DNA of 64,000 nt from G963691885 sp963691885 (GTDB taxonomy: Bacteria > Pseudomonadota > Alphaproteobacteria > UBA8366 > Aestuariispiraceae): the NCBI GenBank assembly GCA_963691885.1, contig OY829843.1:558001-622000 (forward strand). The letters run 5' to 3'. The stretch's first letter is position 1; every line of letters begins with the position of its first letter. The notes beneath the pieces were generated by a model. The model was not told where the DNA came from. It saw only the letters and a list, made by a program, of their open reading frames with translations, and did no database searches. Both the position numbers and the translations under genes were made by a program. Of this stretch, positions 25,198-34,788 are shown in pieces.

Positions 25198-27294
25198 ATG
25201 ACGACGCACAGTAAATCGCCAAACGAATTGACCGAAAAAGAAGCACGGGTCGAGTTAAACCGCCTGGCGATGATCATTGCCCATCACGACGCGCTCTATC
25301 ACCAAAAAGACGCGCCAGAAATCAGCGATGGCGAGTATGATGCGTTGCGACGGCGCAACGAAGAGATCGAAGGTCTGTTTCCTGCCCTCATCCTCGCCAA
25401 CTCTCCCAGCAAGAAAGTCGGGGCCTCAGTTGCAGAAGGATTCTCTAAAGTAACTCATAGTGTTCCGATGCTTTCTTTAGGAAATGCTTTCAGTACTGAA
25501 GACGTCACGGAATTCTGCGCCCGGATCAGGCGTTTTCTGGGATTGGAAGCGGATTACACACTGGAGATACTCGCCGAACCAAAGATTGACGGGTTGTCAG
25601 CGTCACTGCGCTATGTCGACGGAAAACTGGTTCAGGCCGCCACACGCGGCGATGGCGCCGTTGGTGAGGATGTTACCAGAAACATCATGACGATCGCCGA
25701 TATCCCGAAGGTTTTGAAAGGCAGCGGCTGGCCCAATGTGTTGGAAGTTCGCGGCGAGGTATATATGACCAGGGCCGACTTCATGGCCCTGAACGACCGT
25801 CAGACAGCCGCGGGTTTAAAGACCTTTGCAAATCCTCGCAACGCGGCCGCGGGCAGCTTGCGACAACTGGATTCAAAGATCACCGAAAGCCGTCCCCTGG
25901 CCTTTTTCGGCTATGCCTGGGGCGAAGTGTCGGAACCGCTGGGCGCAACCATGATGGATGCCCGGGAAAACCTTGCAAATTGGGGATTCCAGCTGAACCA
26001 CCCGGAAGCGCTCTGCAATTCTGTGGACGGCCTGATTGAGCATTATGAGCACGTCATGTCTGTTCGCCCGGACCTGCCGTTTGAAATCGATGGTATTGTT
26101 TACAAGGTGAACCGCCTCGATTGGCAGGAAAGACTGGGATTCGTAAGTCGTGCGCCGCGCTGGGCGATCGCCCATAAATTCCCCGCCGAGCAGGCGGAAA
26201 CAATTCTGCACGAAATCACCATTCAGGTGGGACGCACCGGCGCACTCACACCGGTAGCCAATCTGGAGCCCATCACTGTTGGCGGTGTGGTTGTCAGCCG
26301 CGCCACGTTGCATAACGAAGATGAAATCATCCGCAAGGATGTTCGGCCCGGCGATCACGTCATTGTCCAACGAGCGGGCGATGTCATCCCGCAGATTGTG
26401 CGTTCCGTGGTAAAACCCGGTGTCACACGCTCAGAACCCTATATCTTTCCTGAAACCTGTCCCTGCCCGCTGCAAAAACCGGCCATCCGCGATGAGGGCG
26501 AGGCGGTCCGACGGTGCACCGGAGGGCTGGAATGTCCGTATCAGCAGGTACAGCGCCTGCGTCATTTCATCTCCCGCGATGCCTTCGATATCGAGGGGTT
26601 GGGAACACGAACGATCGAAGCGTTCTGGGAGGAAGGATTGCTGAAAACGCCCGCTGATATCTTCACGCTGGCGGTTCGGGATCAGGCAAGTGACACACCG
26701 CTGGCAAAGCGTGAGGGCTGGGGCGCGACGTCGGCACGGAACCTGTTTCAATCGATTGAGGCCCGGCGCACCATTGATCTCGGTCGGTTCATCTATGCGC
26801 TGGGCATTCGTCAGATCGGGCAGGCCACGGCAAAAACACTCGCCAGAAACTATGGCTCTGTTGATGCTCTGCTCACCGCCATGACCAATGCGCAGGATGA
26901 GACCAGCAGCGATTTCACCGATCTGGTGAATATTGATGGCATTGGAACCTCGGTTGCCGATGATCTGATTTCTTACTTTAATCAGGATCAAAACCGGGCC
27001 GACCTTGCAGCCCTGATCGAGCAAATGAACGAGATTGAAGCGCCGGCAGCAACCAGCGATGACAGCCCGGTTAGCGGCAAGACGGTCGTTTTTACGGGCA
27101 CGCTCGTCCAGATGACACGAAGTGAGGCGAAAGCCCGTGCCGAATCCCTTGGTGCAAAGGTTGCCGGTTCTGTCAGCAAAAAGACCGATATGGTGATCGT
27201 CGGCGCGGATGCGGGCTCAAAAGCCGAAAAGGCACAGGCTCTTGGCGTTACCATATTGAGCGAAGAAGAGTGGTTGGGTCTGATCAATCGTTAA
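25198..27294 (+). CDS. ligA: NAD-dependent DNA ligase LigA
   Basis: A 698-residue replicative DNA ligase. The adenylation motif KIDG (Lys129 nucleophile) lies in AEPKIDGLSASLRY. It is followed by the OB-fold, a zinc finger (cysteines in ETCPCPL and RRCTGGLECPYQ), helix-hairpin-helix repeats, and a C-terminal BRCT domain from about 620 (GKTVVFTGTLVQMTRSEAKARAESLGAKVAGSVSKKTDMVIVG pattern). Around 25440-25500 the codons become AT-rich over the conserved HSVPMLSLGNAFS motif. It starts 10 bp after recN. Confidence 0.98.
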   Translation: MTTHSKSPNELTEKEARVELNRLAMIIAHHDALYHQKDAPEISDGEYDALRRRNEEIEGLFPALILANSPSKKVGASVAEGFSKVTHSVPMLSLGNAFSTEDVTEFCARIRRFLGLEADYTLEILAEPKIDGLSASLRYVDGKLVQAATRGDGAVGEDVTRNIMTIADIPKVLKGSGWPNVLEVRGEVYMTRADFMALNDRQTAAGLKTFANPRNAAAGSLRQLDSKITESRPLAFFGYAWGEVSEPLGATMMDARENLANWGFQLNHPEALCNSVDGLIEHYEHVMSVRPDLPFEIDGIVYKVNRLDWQERLGFVSRAPRWAIAHKFPAEQAETILHEITIQVGRTGALTPVANLEPITVGGVVVSRATLHNEDEIIRKDVRPGDHVIVQRAGDVIPQIVRSVVKPGVTRSEPYIFPETCPCPLQKPAIRDEGEAVRRCTGGLECPYQQVQRLRHFISRDAFDIEGLGTRTIEAFWEEGLLKTPADIFTLAVRDQASDTPLAKREGWGATSARNLFQSIEARRTIDLGRFIYALGIRQIGQATAKTLARNYGSVDALLTAMTNAQDETSSDFTDLVNIDGIGTSVADDLISYFNQDQNRADLAALIEQMNEIEAPAATSDDSPVSGKTVVFTGTLVQMTRSEAKARAESLGAKVAGSVSKKTDMVIVGADAGSKAEKAQALGVTILSEEEWLGLINR

Positions 27295-27399
27295 TTTTTT
27301 AGGCGCTATTTCTGCGCATAAGTTACCAAATATTAACAAATTCGAATTAAACTCCCGGTCCTGGTTATTCGTGCTTATTGGTTCAAGGACTGGTCGTAG

Positions 27400-28704
27400 A
27401 TGAAACCCCTCTTCGCGCTCGTTGCTGCTGCTTTCCTGTTCTCCAGCGTTCTGGAAATTCCGGCCGCGCCAGCTCAAAACCTCGGCGAGGCAAGTAGTCC
27501 TTCATGGCGTATTCTGAAACGCGATGCATCCGGGAGACCCGTCATCGTTGACGAGGGAACCGGCGAAGAACTGGACACAATTGAAACCCCTGTCCCGAAT
27601 GCCAATGCACCAACCGAAGAACAGATCCGCGATATCAGTCCGCGTAACATCATGCGGGGCCAATTGCTGATCGTTGATCCGCCACCCAACCTGCGCCGCG
27701 CCATTGAAGGTGACGGATATCTGGTGCTGGAGGAAATCAAGCTTTTCAATCTGGAGACCGAGGTTCTGAGGGTTTCCGTTCCACCAGGCACAAGTGAAGC
27801 CAACGCAATCCGGGATATAAAGAAACAGTTCCCGGGCGTGCTGGTCGACACCAACGCGACATTTGATTTGTCGGCGGGGCGTGTGGGACCTGATTTTTCC
27901 CGCAACTTCGTTGGCTGGGGCAAGGTTCCAAATTCCTGCGGCAAAGGCATGCGGATTGGCATGATCGATGGCGCGGTCGATACATCTGTTCAGGCCCTGC
28001 GCAATCAGGATGTGAAGTTTAAGCCTTTCACCGCAAAAGGTCGGAAACCCGCAGGGCACGCCCACGGTACAGCTGTGGCCGCGATGCTGGTGGGCAGTCC
28101 CGACAAGCTGAACAAGGCGGGGGGCATGTTGCCCGGCGCAACGCTCTTCGCTGCCAGTATCTTTGAGACCCGCGGCGGCAAGACGGTCAGCAATATGGCA
28201 AACGTCCTGCGCGCCACCGAATGGTTGCTCGAAAACCGCGTGAGTGTTGTCAATCTATCCATCGCTGGCAGTCAGAACTCAGTCCTGACATTTGTTTTGA
28301 ACAAGCTCGTCAGTGCACAAATCAGCGTCGTCGCTGCAGCAGGAAATTTTGGACCCAAGGCGAAACCAGCCTGGCCCGCCGCCCATCCGAAGGTGATTGC
28401 GGTGACTGCGATCGATGGACGGATGAAGATATACAGTTCTGCCAATCACGGTGGCTATGTCGATTTTGCGGCACCCGGTGTCAATCTGGTAACCGCAACG
28501 CATAAGGGTCCGCGCAAACAATCAGGAACTTCATTTGCGGCACCCTTCCTGACGGCGATGGTTGCCATTCACCTGAATTCAGGTTTCCCGGCAGATCCCG
28601 ACCAGCTTCGGGCGAGCCTGAAACGCTATGCCCGCGACCTGGGCACAAAAGGCAAGGATCCTGCCTTTGGGTGGGGGCTCGTCCGGCTAAAACCGGCCTG
28701 TTGA
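27400..28704 (+). CDS. Secreted subtilisin-like (S8) serine protease
   Basis: A 434-residue protein with a signal peptide (about 1-26, ending PAAPAQ) and an N-terminal region of about 150 residues that may act as a propeptide. The S8 catalytic triad is complete: Asp190 in RIGMIDGAVD, His222 in HAHGTAVAAM, and Ser378 in SGTSFAAPF. The oxyanion-hole Asn316 sits in AAAGNFG. The residue context (GHAHGTAVA, KQSGTSFAAP) suggests a bacterial extracellular or periplasmic protease; the substrate is unknown. AAGGA lies about 11 bp before the ATG. It probably has its own promoter in the AT-rich 105-bp gap after ligA and is convergent with the pepP gene. Confidence 0.9.
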   Translation: MKPLFALVAAAFLFSSVLEIPAAPAQNLGEASSPSWRILKRDASGRPVIVDEGTGEELDTIETPVPNANAPTEEQIRDISPRNIMRGQLLIVDPPPNLRRAIEGDGYLVLEEIKLFNLETEVLRVSVPPGTSEANAIRDIKKQFPGVLVDTNATFDLSAGRVGPDFSRNFVGWGKVPNSCGKGMRIGMIDGAVDTSVQALRNQDVKFKPFTAKGRKPAGHAHGTAVAAMLVGSPDKLNKAGGMLPGATLFAASIFETRGGKTVSNMANVLRATEWLLENRVSVVNLSIAGSQNSVLTFVLNKLVSAQISVVAAAGNFGPKAKPAWPAAHPKVIAVTAIDGRMKIYSSANHGGYVDFAAPGVNLVTATHKGPRKQSGTSFAAPFLTAMVAIHLNSGFPADPDQLRASLKRYARDLGTKGKDPAFGWGLVRLKPAC

Positions 28705-28711
28705 TCCAGAT

Positions 28712-30730
28712 CTAGATTGGCTTCGTTGCCTCTTCCAGAAACGCCCGCACTGGCCCGTCATCCCGATCTGTCAATTGTAGCATTACGATTTCCCGCACCT
28801 TGGCATGATAGGCATTCAGCCAATCCACCTCTTCATCATTCAGCAAACCGCGCTCTATCAAATTGCGGTCAATCGGGGCAAAGGTGATTGTTTCAAATCC
28901 GTAGAGCGGTTTTTCCCCTTCTGCCAGTTCAGGGTATTCTTCAACCACGATCAGGTTCTCGATCCGAATGCCATAAGCCCCGGTCTTATAGAAACCGGGT
29001 TCATTCGACAGGATCATACCGGGTGCCAAGGGCACGGCCGAGGGCATCTTTGCTATGCGCTGCGGTCCCTCATGGACGTTCAGATAACTACCGACCCCAT
29101 GGCCCGTCCCATGGTCATAGTCCAGCCCCACCCGCCAGAGATGCTGTCGGGCAAGCGGGTCCAACTGACTGCCATTCACCCCTTTCGGAAAACGGGCCGT
29201 CGCAATCGCGATGTGACCTTTCAAGACACGCGTGAACCGGTCCCGCATCTCCACACTTGGTTCGCCCAGGGCAATGGTGCGGGTGATATCCGTTGTCCCG
29301 TCGAGATACTGGCCCCCGGAATCAACCAGATACAGTTCGCCTTCCGCCAGGGGTCTGTCGGTTTCGGGTGTCACACGATAATGGACAATGGCCCCGTCCG
29401 GCCCGGCCCCCGAGATCGTGTCGAAACTCAAATCCCGGATCTTCTCGTCCCGAAACCGAAAGGCCTGCAACGCATCACTGGCGGAGAGTTCCGTGACGCC
29501 ACCCTTCGCCACCGCACCCGGCAACCAGGCAAGGAACCGTGTAACTGCTGCCCCGTCACGGCGATGCGCGTCGCGGGTTCCGGCCAGTTCGACCTTGTTC
29601 TTCATCGCTTTTGGCAAGGTACAGGGGTCAGCCCCTTCAACGATCGTCGCACCGGCTTCTTCCAGCACAGAGAAAACATGTAAGGGACAACTCGCCGGAT
29701 CAGCCAGCACCGCTGAACCGGCTTTGCCCAATTCACCCAGTTTCCCGGAAAACTCCTCAATGGGGGCGACGGTCACCCCATTCCCTAAATGTTCTGTGAC
29801 TCCAGCCACCAGTTTGCGGGGATCGATAAACCAATCAACCTGCGCATCGTCATGCAGAACCGCAAAAGAGAGCGGCAACGGACAACGGGGCACGTCCCCA
29901 CCCCGGACATTCAGCAACCAGGCAATGGAGTCGCTGGCGGTCAGCACAGCGGCCTTCACACCCTTGGATTTCAGACCATCGGCAAGCTTTGTCCGCTTCT
30001 CCGCACTTTCTTCCCCCGAATAGGTAATTTCGTGCGGACGCACCGCGGCCAGCGGGGCGCTCGGCTGATTGTCCCATGCCTGATCAATCGGGTTTTCCGG
30101 CAGCAGGACAAGCTCGGCGCCAGCTTTGTCCACCGCGGCATGTATTGCCTTGATGCTGTTTCGTGTATGCAACCAGGGATCGACGCCGACCTTGTCCGAG
30201 GCATCGCACATTTCCTCGATCCAGGCGGTGAGGGGTTCTTCACTGATATGACGAACCGTAAAGACATCGGTATTCACCTGATCGCGAACCTGCAAAGTAT
30301 ACCGTCCATCCACAAAAATCGCGGCACTGTCCAGTTTCAGAGCCGCTGCACCTGCCGACCCCGCAAAGCCTGATAACCATTGCAGCCGCTCTGCCCTCAT
30401 GGAAACATATTCACCCTGATACTCATCCGTCCGTGGGACGATCAGCGCTGTAACACCGGAGGATCGCATCATCGCACGGGTCTTCTCCAACCGGTCAAGG
30501 GGTGCTGGCGCGATACCCAGGCCGGTTGCCATATCGCTCTCAAACCCGGATCTGAACCCGTCGAGCTGCTGTTTTACTTCGGGTTTCAGGTCTGCACCGA
30601 TCAAATCCATCCAGCGGTCATCCAGCGCCGCCGGACCAGCCACAATGCCCCGCATCAGTGAGTCCAGTTCCGGACCGTCAATCGGATGGCCATTTTCGGT
30701 CAAAAGGGCTGCTAGTTCGGCAACGGTCAT
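28712..30730 (-). CDS. Xaa-Pro aminopeptidase (M24B family)
   Basis: A 672-residue cytosolic metallopeptidase that removes N-terminal residues preceding proline. This is the long type with two creatinase-like N-terminal domains followed by the pita-bread fold. Metal-binding residues are visible: LVDSGGQYLDGTTDITRT (two Asp), GTGHGVGSYLNVHEGP (His), SNEPGFY (Glu) and IRIENLIVV (Glu). It is a single gene convergent with the S8 protease (7 bp between stops). An AUG start at 30730 follows a weak ribosome-binding region. Confidence 0.93.
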   Translation of the reverse strand: MTVAELAALLTENGHPIDGPELDSLMRGIVAGPAALDDRWMDLIGADLKPEVKQQLDGFRSGFESDMATGLGIAPAPLDRLEKTRAMMRSSGVTALIVPRTDEYQGEYVSMRAERLQWLSGFAGSAGAAALKLDSAAIFVDGRYTLQVRDQVNTDVFTVRHISEEPLTAWIEEMCDASDKVGVDPWLHTRNSIKAIHAAVDKAGAELVLLPENPIDQAWDNQPSAPLAAVRPHEITYSGEESAEKRTKLADGLKSKGVKAAVLTASDSIAWLLNVRGGDVPRCPLPLSFAVLHDDAQVDWFIDPRKLVAGVTEHLGNGVTVAPIEEFSGKLGELGKAGSAVLADPASCPLHVFSVLEEAGATIVEGADPCTLPKAMKNKVELAGTRDAHRRDGAAVTRFLAWLPGAVAKGGVTELSASDALQAFRFRDEKIRDLSFDTISGAGPDGAIVHYRVTPETDRPLAEGELYLVDSGGQYLDGTTDITRTIALGEPSVEMRDRFTRVLKGHIAIATARFPKGVNGSQLDPLARQHLWRVGLDYDHGTGHGVGSYLNVHEGPQRIAKMPSAVPLAPGMILSNEPGFYKTGAYGIRIENLIVVEEYPELAEGEKPLYGFETITFAPIDRNLIERGLLNDEEVDWLNAYHAKVREIVMLQLTDRDDGPVRAFLEEATKPI

Positions 30731-31043
30731 GCTCTGTCTTCCTGGCTGATAAAGTGATTTCCATAATCAAGGTAGGCAGCTGATCTAACCCTGACAAGGG
30801 CGCGGATCAAAGGTTCACAAAGGGCCCGGGTTATTCAACGGCGCGCACAAACCACGCCGTAAAACATCAAAAAGTCACCGAAGGGTGATATTGATCACAG
30901 CCCATGCCAAAACAGCATTGCTGCACTGCAATAATCTCGTTGGTTAAGTGCGGATTACCGGACCATATACACGCCAATGATGAACAACGACCCCTGTTCA
31001 ATTCCATTAAGTCAACAAAAACGACAAGAGTTCGGAGAATAAA
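30731..31043. other. 313-bp divergent intergenic region
   Basis: This region separates the aminopeptidase gene from the DUF1127 gene and holds no convincing coding frame. It contains the CRP/FNR-type box described separately (30884-30899), a TCACC-N4-GGTGA inverted repeat just before it, and an ATTGC-N6-GCAAT repeat around 30915-30930. Confidence 0.6.
30884..30899. promoter_or_regulatory. Candidate CRP/FNR-family binding site
   Basis: GGTGA, six bases (TATTGA), TCACA: nine of ten conserved positions of the CRP consensus TGTGA-N6-TCACA. The core GTGAT-N4-ATCAC is perfectly symmetric. It lies about 145 bp upstream of the DUF1127 gene, and could also act on the divergent aminopeptidase gene. 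Confidence 0.5.
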
Positions 31044-31265
31044 ATGTCTTACGTAGAAGCATCCAGACGGTCAAATTCGCTGGCCGCTCTGTTGTCACCC
31101 CTGTTCGTCCTCGCCGAAAAAGTGATGATGAAACTCAGCCAGCGCCGCGCAATCGCAGAGCTGCGTCAGTTCGATTCACGCATGCTCGCCGATATCGGTG
31201 TTACCCAGCACGATCTGGAAGTCTGGGAACAGACCGGATCGGTTCCGGGTTCGATCAAACGATAA
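31044..31265 (+). CDS. DUF1127 domain protein (YjiS-like)
   Basis: A 73-residue basic protein whose C-terminal half is a DUF1127 domain: RRAIAELRQFDSRMLADIGVTQHDLE. Such small proteins are abundant in alphaproteobacteria, and some have been linked to RNA turnover and to phosphate or carbon metabolism; the role of this one is unknown. GGAG lies 8 bp before the ATG. It is monocistronic, with a clear terminator downstream and a CRP/FNR-type box upstream. Confidence 0.9.
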   Translation: MSYVEASRRSNSLAALLSPLFVLAEKVMMKLSQRRAIAELRQFDSRMLADIGVTQHDLEVWEQTGSVPGSIKR

Positions 31266-31289
31266 CCTTCGTTTTTCGATCAGAGAATT

Positions 31290-31322
31290 GGCCTGACACC
31301 TGCCGGTGTTCAGGCCTTTTTT
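31290..31322 (+). terminator. Rho-independent terminator after the DUF1127 gene
   Basis: GGCCTGACACC, a 4-base loop, GGTGTTCAGGCC (one bulged base), then six T. It ends the DUF1127 transcript and may also serve prmA coming from the other side. Confidence 0.85.
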
Positions 31323-31353
31323 GATTCCGGTAGGGAGACTGCCAGACAAGCGC

Positions 31354-32244
31354 TCAAACGCGCCGCATGCCTTTTCTCAAAGTGAGTGTCGCCCATCCAT
31401 TGATGCGCCGACGGTGCTCCAGCGCCAATCCGTGACGGCCATAGGCGGCGAGCACCTGAGCCTCCTGCTCCACCAACAATCCGGACAGGATTAACCGCGC
31501 GCCGCGTTGCATAGCATCGGTAACATCACGGGCCATATCGCAAAGCGGATTCGCCAGAATATTGGCGATGATCAGATCATAGGGACCGGTCTGGTTCAGG
31601 GTTCGGTTCGACATTCCAATGCTCTGAATTGAGAGAATGGCACGATCTACCCCATTGGCCTTTGTGTTTTCCCGGCAGACGATGACCGCCTGCGGGTCAA
31701 TATCGGCGGCGACAATCCCGGCATCGCGCCAGGCACGAGCGGCCGCAATAGCAAGAATGCCGGTACCACTGCCCAGATCGAGAATACGAAAAAACCGATT
31801 ACCCTTTGCCAGCCGGTCCAGTTCCAGAAGACAGCCAAGCGTTGTTGCGTGAGAGCCGGTCCCAAAGGCAAGTCCTGCATCCATCACGATGGGCCAATCG
31901 GAGGGGCGGACAGGCCCGTCATCCATGGCGGAATGGACCAGATAACGACCGGCGCGAATGGCCTCAAAACTCTTCTGATTTTCGGAAACCCAATCAATGT
32001 CCGGCAGCGGCTCCAGCACGAATTCGGGGTTTTTGATGGCCGCCGCCTTTGCCCCTGCTTCAATCAGACCGGCAACATAATCATGGTCCGGCATGCCTTC
32101 GACAAAGACCTCGATCCGCCAGACATCCTTGTCCCCGGTCGAGAAGCTGGTGATGACGCTGGACAATTCCTCCAGCATCAGTTCCATCGGGCCAACGGCG
32201 TCAATAGAGGGAACCAGCAGGCTTATCTTGAAAACGCTGCTCAC
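31354..32244 (-). CDS. prmA: Ribosomal protein L11 methyltransferase PrmA
   Basis: A 296-residue SAM-dependent methyltransferase that trimethylates lysines of ribosomal protein L11. Motifs: GLAFGTGSHATTLGCLLEL, SAM-binding DLGSGTGILAIAAAR, and IIANILANPLCDMA, the PrmA catalytic-loop signature. Length matches the E. coli protein (293). The ATG overlaps the uvrD stop, so the two are co-transcribed. The alternative, a different Rossmann methyltransferase, is unlikely given NILANPL and GSHATT. Confidence 0.92.
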   Translation of the reverse strand: MSSVFKISLLVPSIDAVGPMELMLEELSSVITSFSTGDKDVWRIEVFVEGMPDHDYVAGLIEAGAKAAAIKNPEFVLEPLPDIDWVSENQKSFEAIRAGRYLVHSAMDDGPVRPSDWPIVMDAGLAFGTGSHATTLGCLLELDRLAKGNRFFRILDLGSGTGILAIAAARAWRDAGIVAADIDPQAVIVCRENTKANGVDRAILSIQSIGMSNRTLNQTGPYDLIIANILANPLCDMARDVTDAMQRGARLILSGLLVEQEAQVLAAYGRHGLALEHRRRINGWATLTLRKGMRRV

Positions 32245-34652
32245 GCCGGTTCCACATAGGCCGCAACGACCTTCTTCGTTCCAGCCTTGTCGAACTCAAT
32301 TGTCAGATTGTCTCCATCTACAAGAACAACCGTTCCCGGCCCAAACTTCTGATGAAAACAACGCTGCCCCTCACCAAAGTCATGATCGCCCATGGCGGGA
32401 CCAGGGCTGACATCAATCAAGGGAGGTCGGCTTGCGCCACCCACACCGCGTTGTTTCAGGCGCTGCCAACCGGGGCCGCCTTTCTGGCTCTGATAGGTTT
32501 CCTGCTGTGGTGAGGCGTCCATCAGGCCGGAGCCGAAGCGCGAGAAACCGGAATCCTGACCGCCATACATAAAGGCGGCCCGGTCTTCGGCGACGCCCCC
32601 ACCAATACCGGCATAGACACCGCGATCACTGTCCATCTCAATATGATCTTCCGGCAATTCATCGACAAAGCGGGAAGGGATGGCACTTGTCCACTGTCCA
32701 TGGATCCGCCGGTTCGCAACAAACGAGATAAAAGCCTGCTTCCGCGCACGGGTTATTCCGACATAGGCCAGACGGCGTTCTTCCTCCAGACCGGCCAACC
32801 CATTCTCATCCATCGATCGTTGATGCGGGAACAGCCCTTCTTCCCAACCCGGCAGAAACACCGTGTCAAACTCCAGCCCCTTGGCAGCATGCAGGGTCAT
32901 CAGGCTAATCTGCGGCTCGTCACTGCGACTTTCATTATCCATGACCAGACTGACATGTTCCATGAACTCGCCGAGACTGTCGAAATCCTCCATCGCGACC
33001 AGTAGTTCCTTGAGGTTCTCAAGTTTGCCGGGCGCCTCGGGTTTTTTGGAAAGCTGCCACATCTCGGTGTAACCGGATTCATCCAGAACGGTTTCCGTCA
33101 ATTCCACATGCCCGACCCCATCTGCCATGGACCGCCATCTGTCGAAATCATCGAGTATGCGAACAAGGGCGCTACGCGCCGCCGGTTTGAGATGATCCGT
33201 GCCAACCAGCCGCCTGGCCGCATAATACATCGGTTCCCCGCTCGACCTCTGCATGTCGCGGATCGCCTGAACCGTGACATTACCGATTTTGCGGGCGGGT
33301 TTGTTGATGATCCTCTCCAGCGCCAGGTCATCGGCGGGTTGTGAGATCACCCGCAGATAGGCCAAGGCGTCCCGTGTTTCCTCCCGCTCATAAAAGCGGG
33401 CGCCACCGATGATCTGATAGGGTATCCCGAGGGTCAGCATGCGCTCTTCAAACTCGCGTGTCTGAAAACCCGCACGCACCAGAATGGCCATCTGGTTCAG
33501 CGGGGTTCCCTTGCGCTGACAGGCCTCCACCTCATCGCCAACCCAGCGTGCCTCTTCTTCCCCGTCCCAAAGGCCACGGACCCGGACCGGATCGCCATCT
33601 TCCGCCTCCGTCCATAAAGTCTTGCCCAAGCGCCCCTCATTGCGCGCAATCAGGCCCGACGCGGCCCCCAGGATATTCGGGGTTGAACGGTAATTGCGCT
33701 CCAGCCGAATGACCCGCGCGCCAGGAAAATCCTTTTCAAAGCGCAGAATGTTGCCCACCTCTGCACCACGCCAGCCGTAGATCGACTGGTCGTCATCACC
33801 GACACAGCAAATGTTCTTGTGACCACCGGCCAGAAGACGCAGCCACAGATATTGGGCAACGTTCGTGTCCTGATACTCGTCCACCAGGATATACCGGAAC
33901 AGATTCTGATACTGGGTCAGAACCTCACTATCCTGGGTAAAGATCGTCAGGTTATGCATCAGAAGGTCACCGAAATCGACGGCGTTCAGGGTCTTAAGCC
34001 GGTCTTGATACTGGCGATAGATCTCCAGCAGTTTTCCGTTCGCAAGGTCACCCGCTTCCCCCGCATTGACGCGATCCGGGGTTTGCCCCTTGTCTTTCCA
34101 GCGCTGGATCACGTGGATCAACATACGGGCCGGCCAGCGTTTCTCGTCCACATGCTCTGCTTCCAGAATCTGCTTGAGAAGGCGAATCTGATCGTCCGTA
34201 TCAAGGATCGTGAAGCTTGAAGTCAGCTCAACCTGCTCGGCATGCCGCCGCAGGATGCGGGCGGCGAGCGCGTGAAACGTGCCAAGCCACATGCCCTCAG
34301 CCGACCCGACCAGTTCCCCGACACGGTCTTTCATTTCCCGGGCCGCGCGATTGGTAAAGGTTACACACAGTACCTGATAGGATTTGGCGCGTCCCTGCTG
34401 GATCAGGTTGGCAAGTCGCGTTGTCAGGACACGGGTCTTGCCTGTCCCGGCACCGGCCAGAACCAGAACCGGCCCGTCCAGGGCGTCGGCGGCTTCCCTT
34501 TGCGCCTCATTCAGCCGGTTCAGCCATTCGGGCACAGGTCCACCGCCAGGTCCGGCATAACCGGGTGCGGGTCCTGCTGGCCGTCCAGGAACATCTACCG
34601 GCTCATAGGCCAATGGGTCATCGGACAGGGGATCTGAAAATGGGTCGCTCAT
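32241..34652 (-). CDS. uvrD: UvrD/PcrA-type DNA helicase
   Basis: An 803-residue superfamily 1A 3'-5' helicase. Motifs: Q-motif LNRLNEAQREAADALDG, Walker A AGAGTGKTRVL, TFTNRAAREMKDR, LVDEYQDTN, VGDDDQSIYGWRGAEV, RLERNYRST, SLMTLHAAKGLEFDTVFLPGWEEGLFPHQ and YVGITRARK. The C-terminus carries the PcrA-like tail (KFGPGTVVLVDGDNLTIEFDKAGTKKV). The frame is open upstream to 34721, but residues there are not conserved; ATG 34652 (or 34655) follows AGAGG. It acts in mismatch and nucleotide-excision repair; PcrA versus UvrD naming cannot be settled here. Confidence 0.94.
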   Translation of the reverse strand: MSDPFSDPLSDDPLAYEPVDVPGRPAGPAPGYAGPGGGPVPEWLNRLNEAQREAADALDGPVLVLAGAGTGKTRVLTTRLANLIQQGRAKSYQVLCVTFTNRAAREMKDRVGELVGSAEGMWLGTFHALAARILRRHAEQVELTSSFTILDTDDQIRLLKQILEAEHVDEKRWPARMLIHVIQRWKDKGQTPDRVNAGEAGDLANGKLLEIYRQYQDRLKTLNAVDFGDLLMHNLTIFTQDSEVLTQYQNLFRYILVDEYQDTNVAQYLWLRLLAGGHKNICCVGDDDQSIYGWRGAEVGNILRFEKDFPGARVIRLERNYRSTPNILGAASGLIARNEGRLGKTLWTEAEDGDPVRVRGLWDGEEEARWVGDEVEACQRKGTPLNQMAILVRAGFQTREFEERMLTLGIPYQIIGGARFYEREETRDALAYLRVISQPADDLALERIINKPARKIGNVTVQAIRDMQRSSGEPMYYAARRLVGTDHLKPAARSALVRILDDFDRWRSMADGVGHVELTETVLDESGYTEMWQLSKKPEAPGKLENLKELLVAMEDFDSLGEFMEHVSLVMDNESRSDEPQISLMTLHAAKGLEFDTVFLPGWEEGLFPHQRSMDENGLAGLEEERRLAYVGITRARKQAFISFVANRRIHGQWTSAIPSRFVDELPEDHIEMDSDRGVYAGIGGGVAEDRAAFMYGGQDSGFSRFGSGLMDASPQQETYQSQKGGPGWQRLKQRGVGGASRPPLIDVSPGPAMGDHDFGEGQRCFHQKFGPGTVVLVDGDNLTIEFDKAGTKKVVAAYVEPA

Positions 34653-34788
34653 CATGCCTCTATATACCGAGTCGCCGGGGATGCTGCCAGACGGGAAATC
34701 GCACGGAATGGTGATATGCACCCCCCTTCACGCCAGCGGAATTCGGCCTATTATTGCAGGTAGAGATAATGAAAGACCTGAAATCGCT

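Noticed and set aside
27321..27355. Second CtrA box upstream of the S8 protease
   Set aside because: The two TTAA halves are 10 bp apart rather than 7, so they do not match the CtrA consensus.
28805..29683. 292-residue open frame on the plus strand opposite the aminopeptidase
   Set aside because: No domain, no ribosome-binding site, and the opposite strand encodes a clear M24B peptidase.
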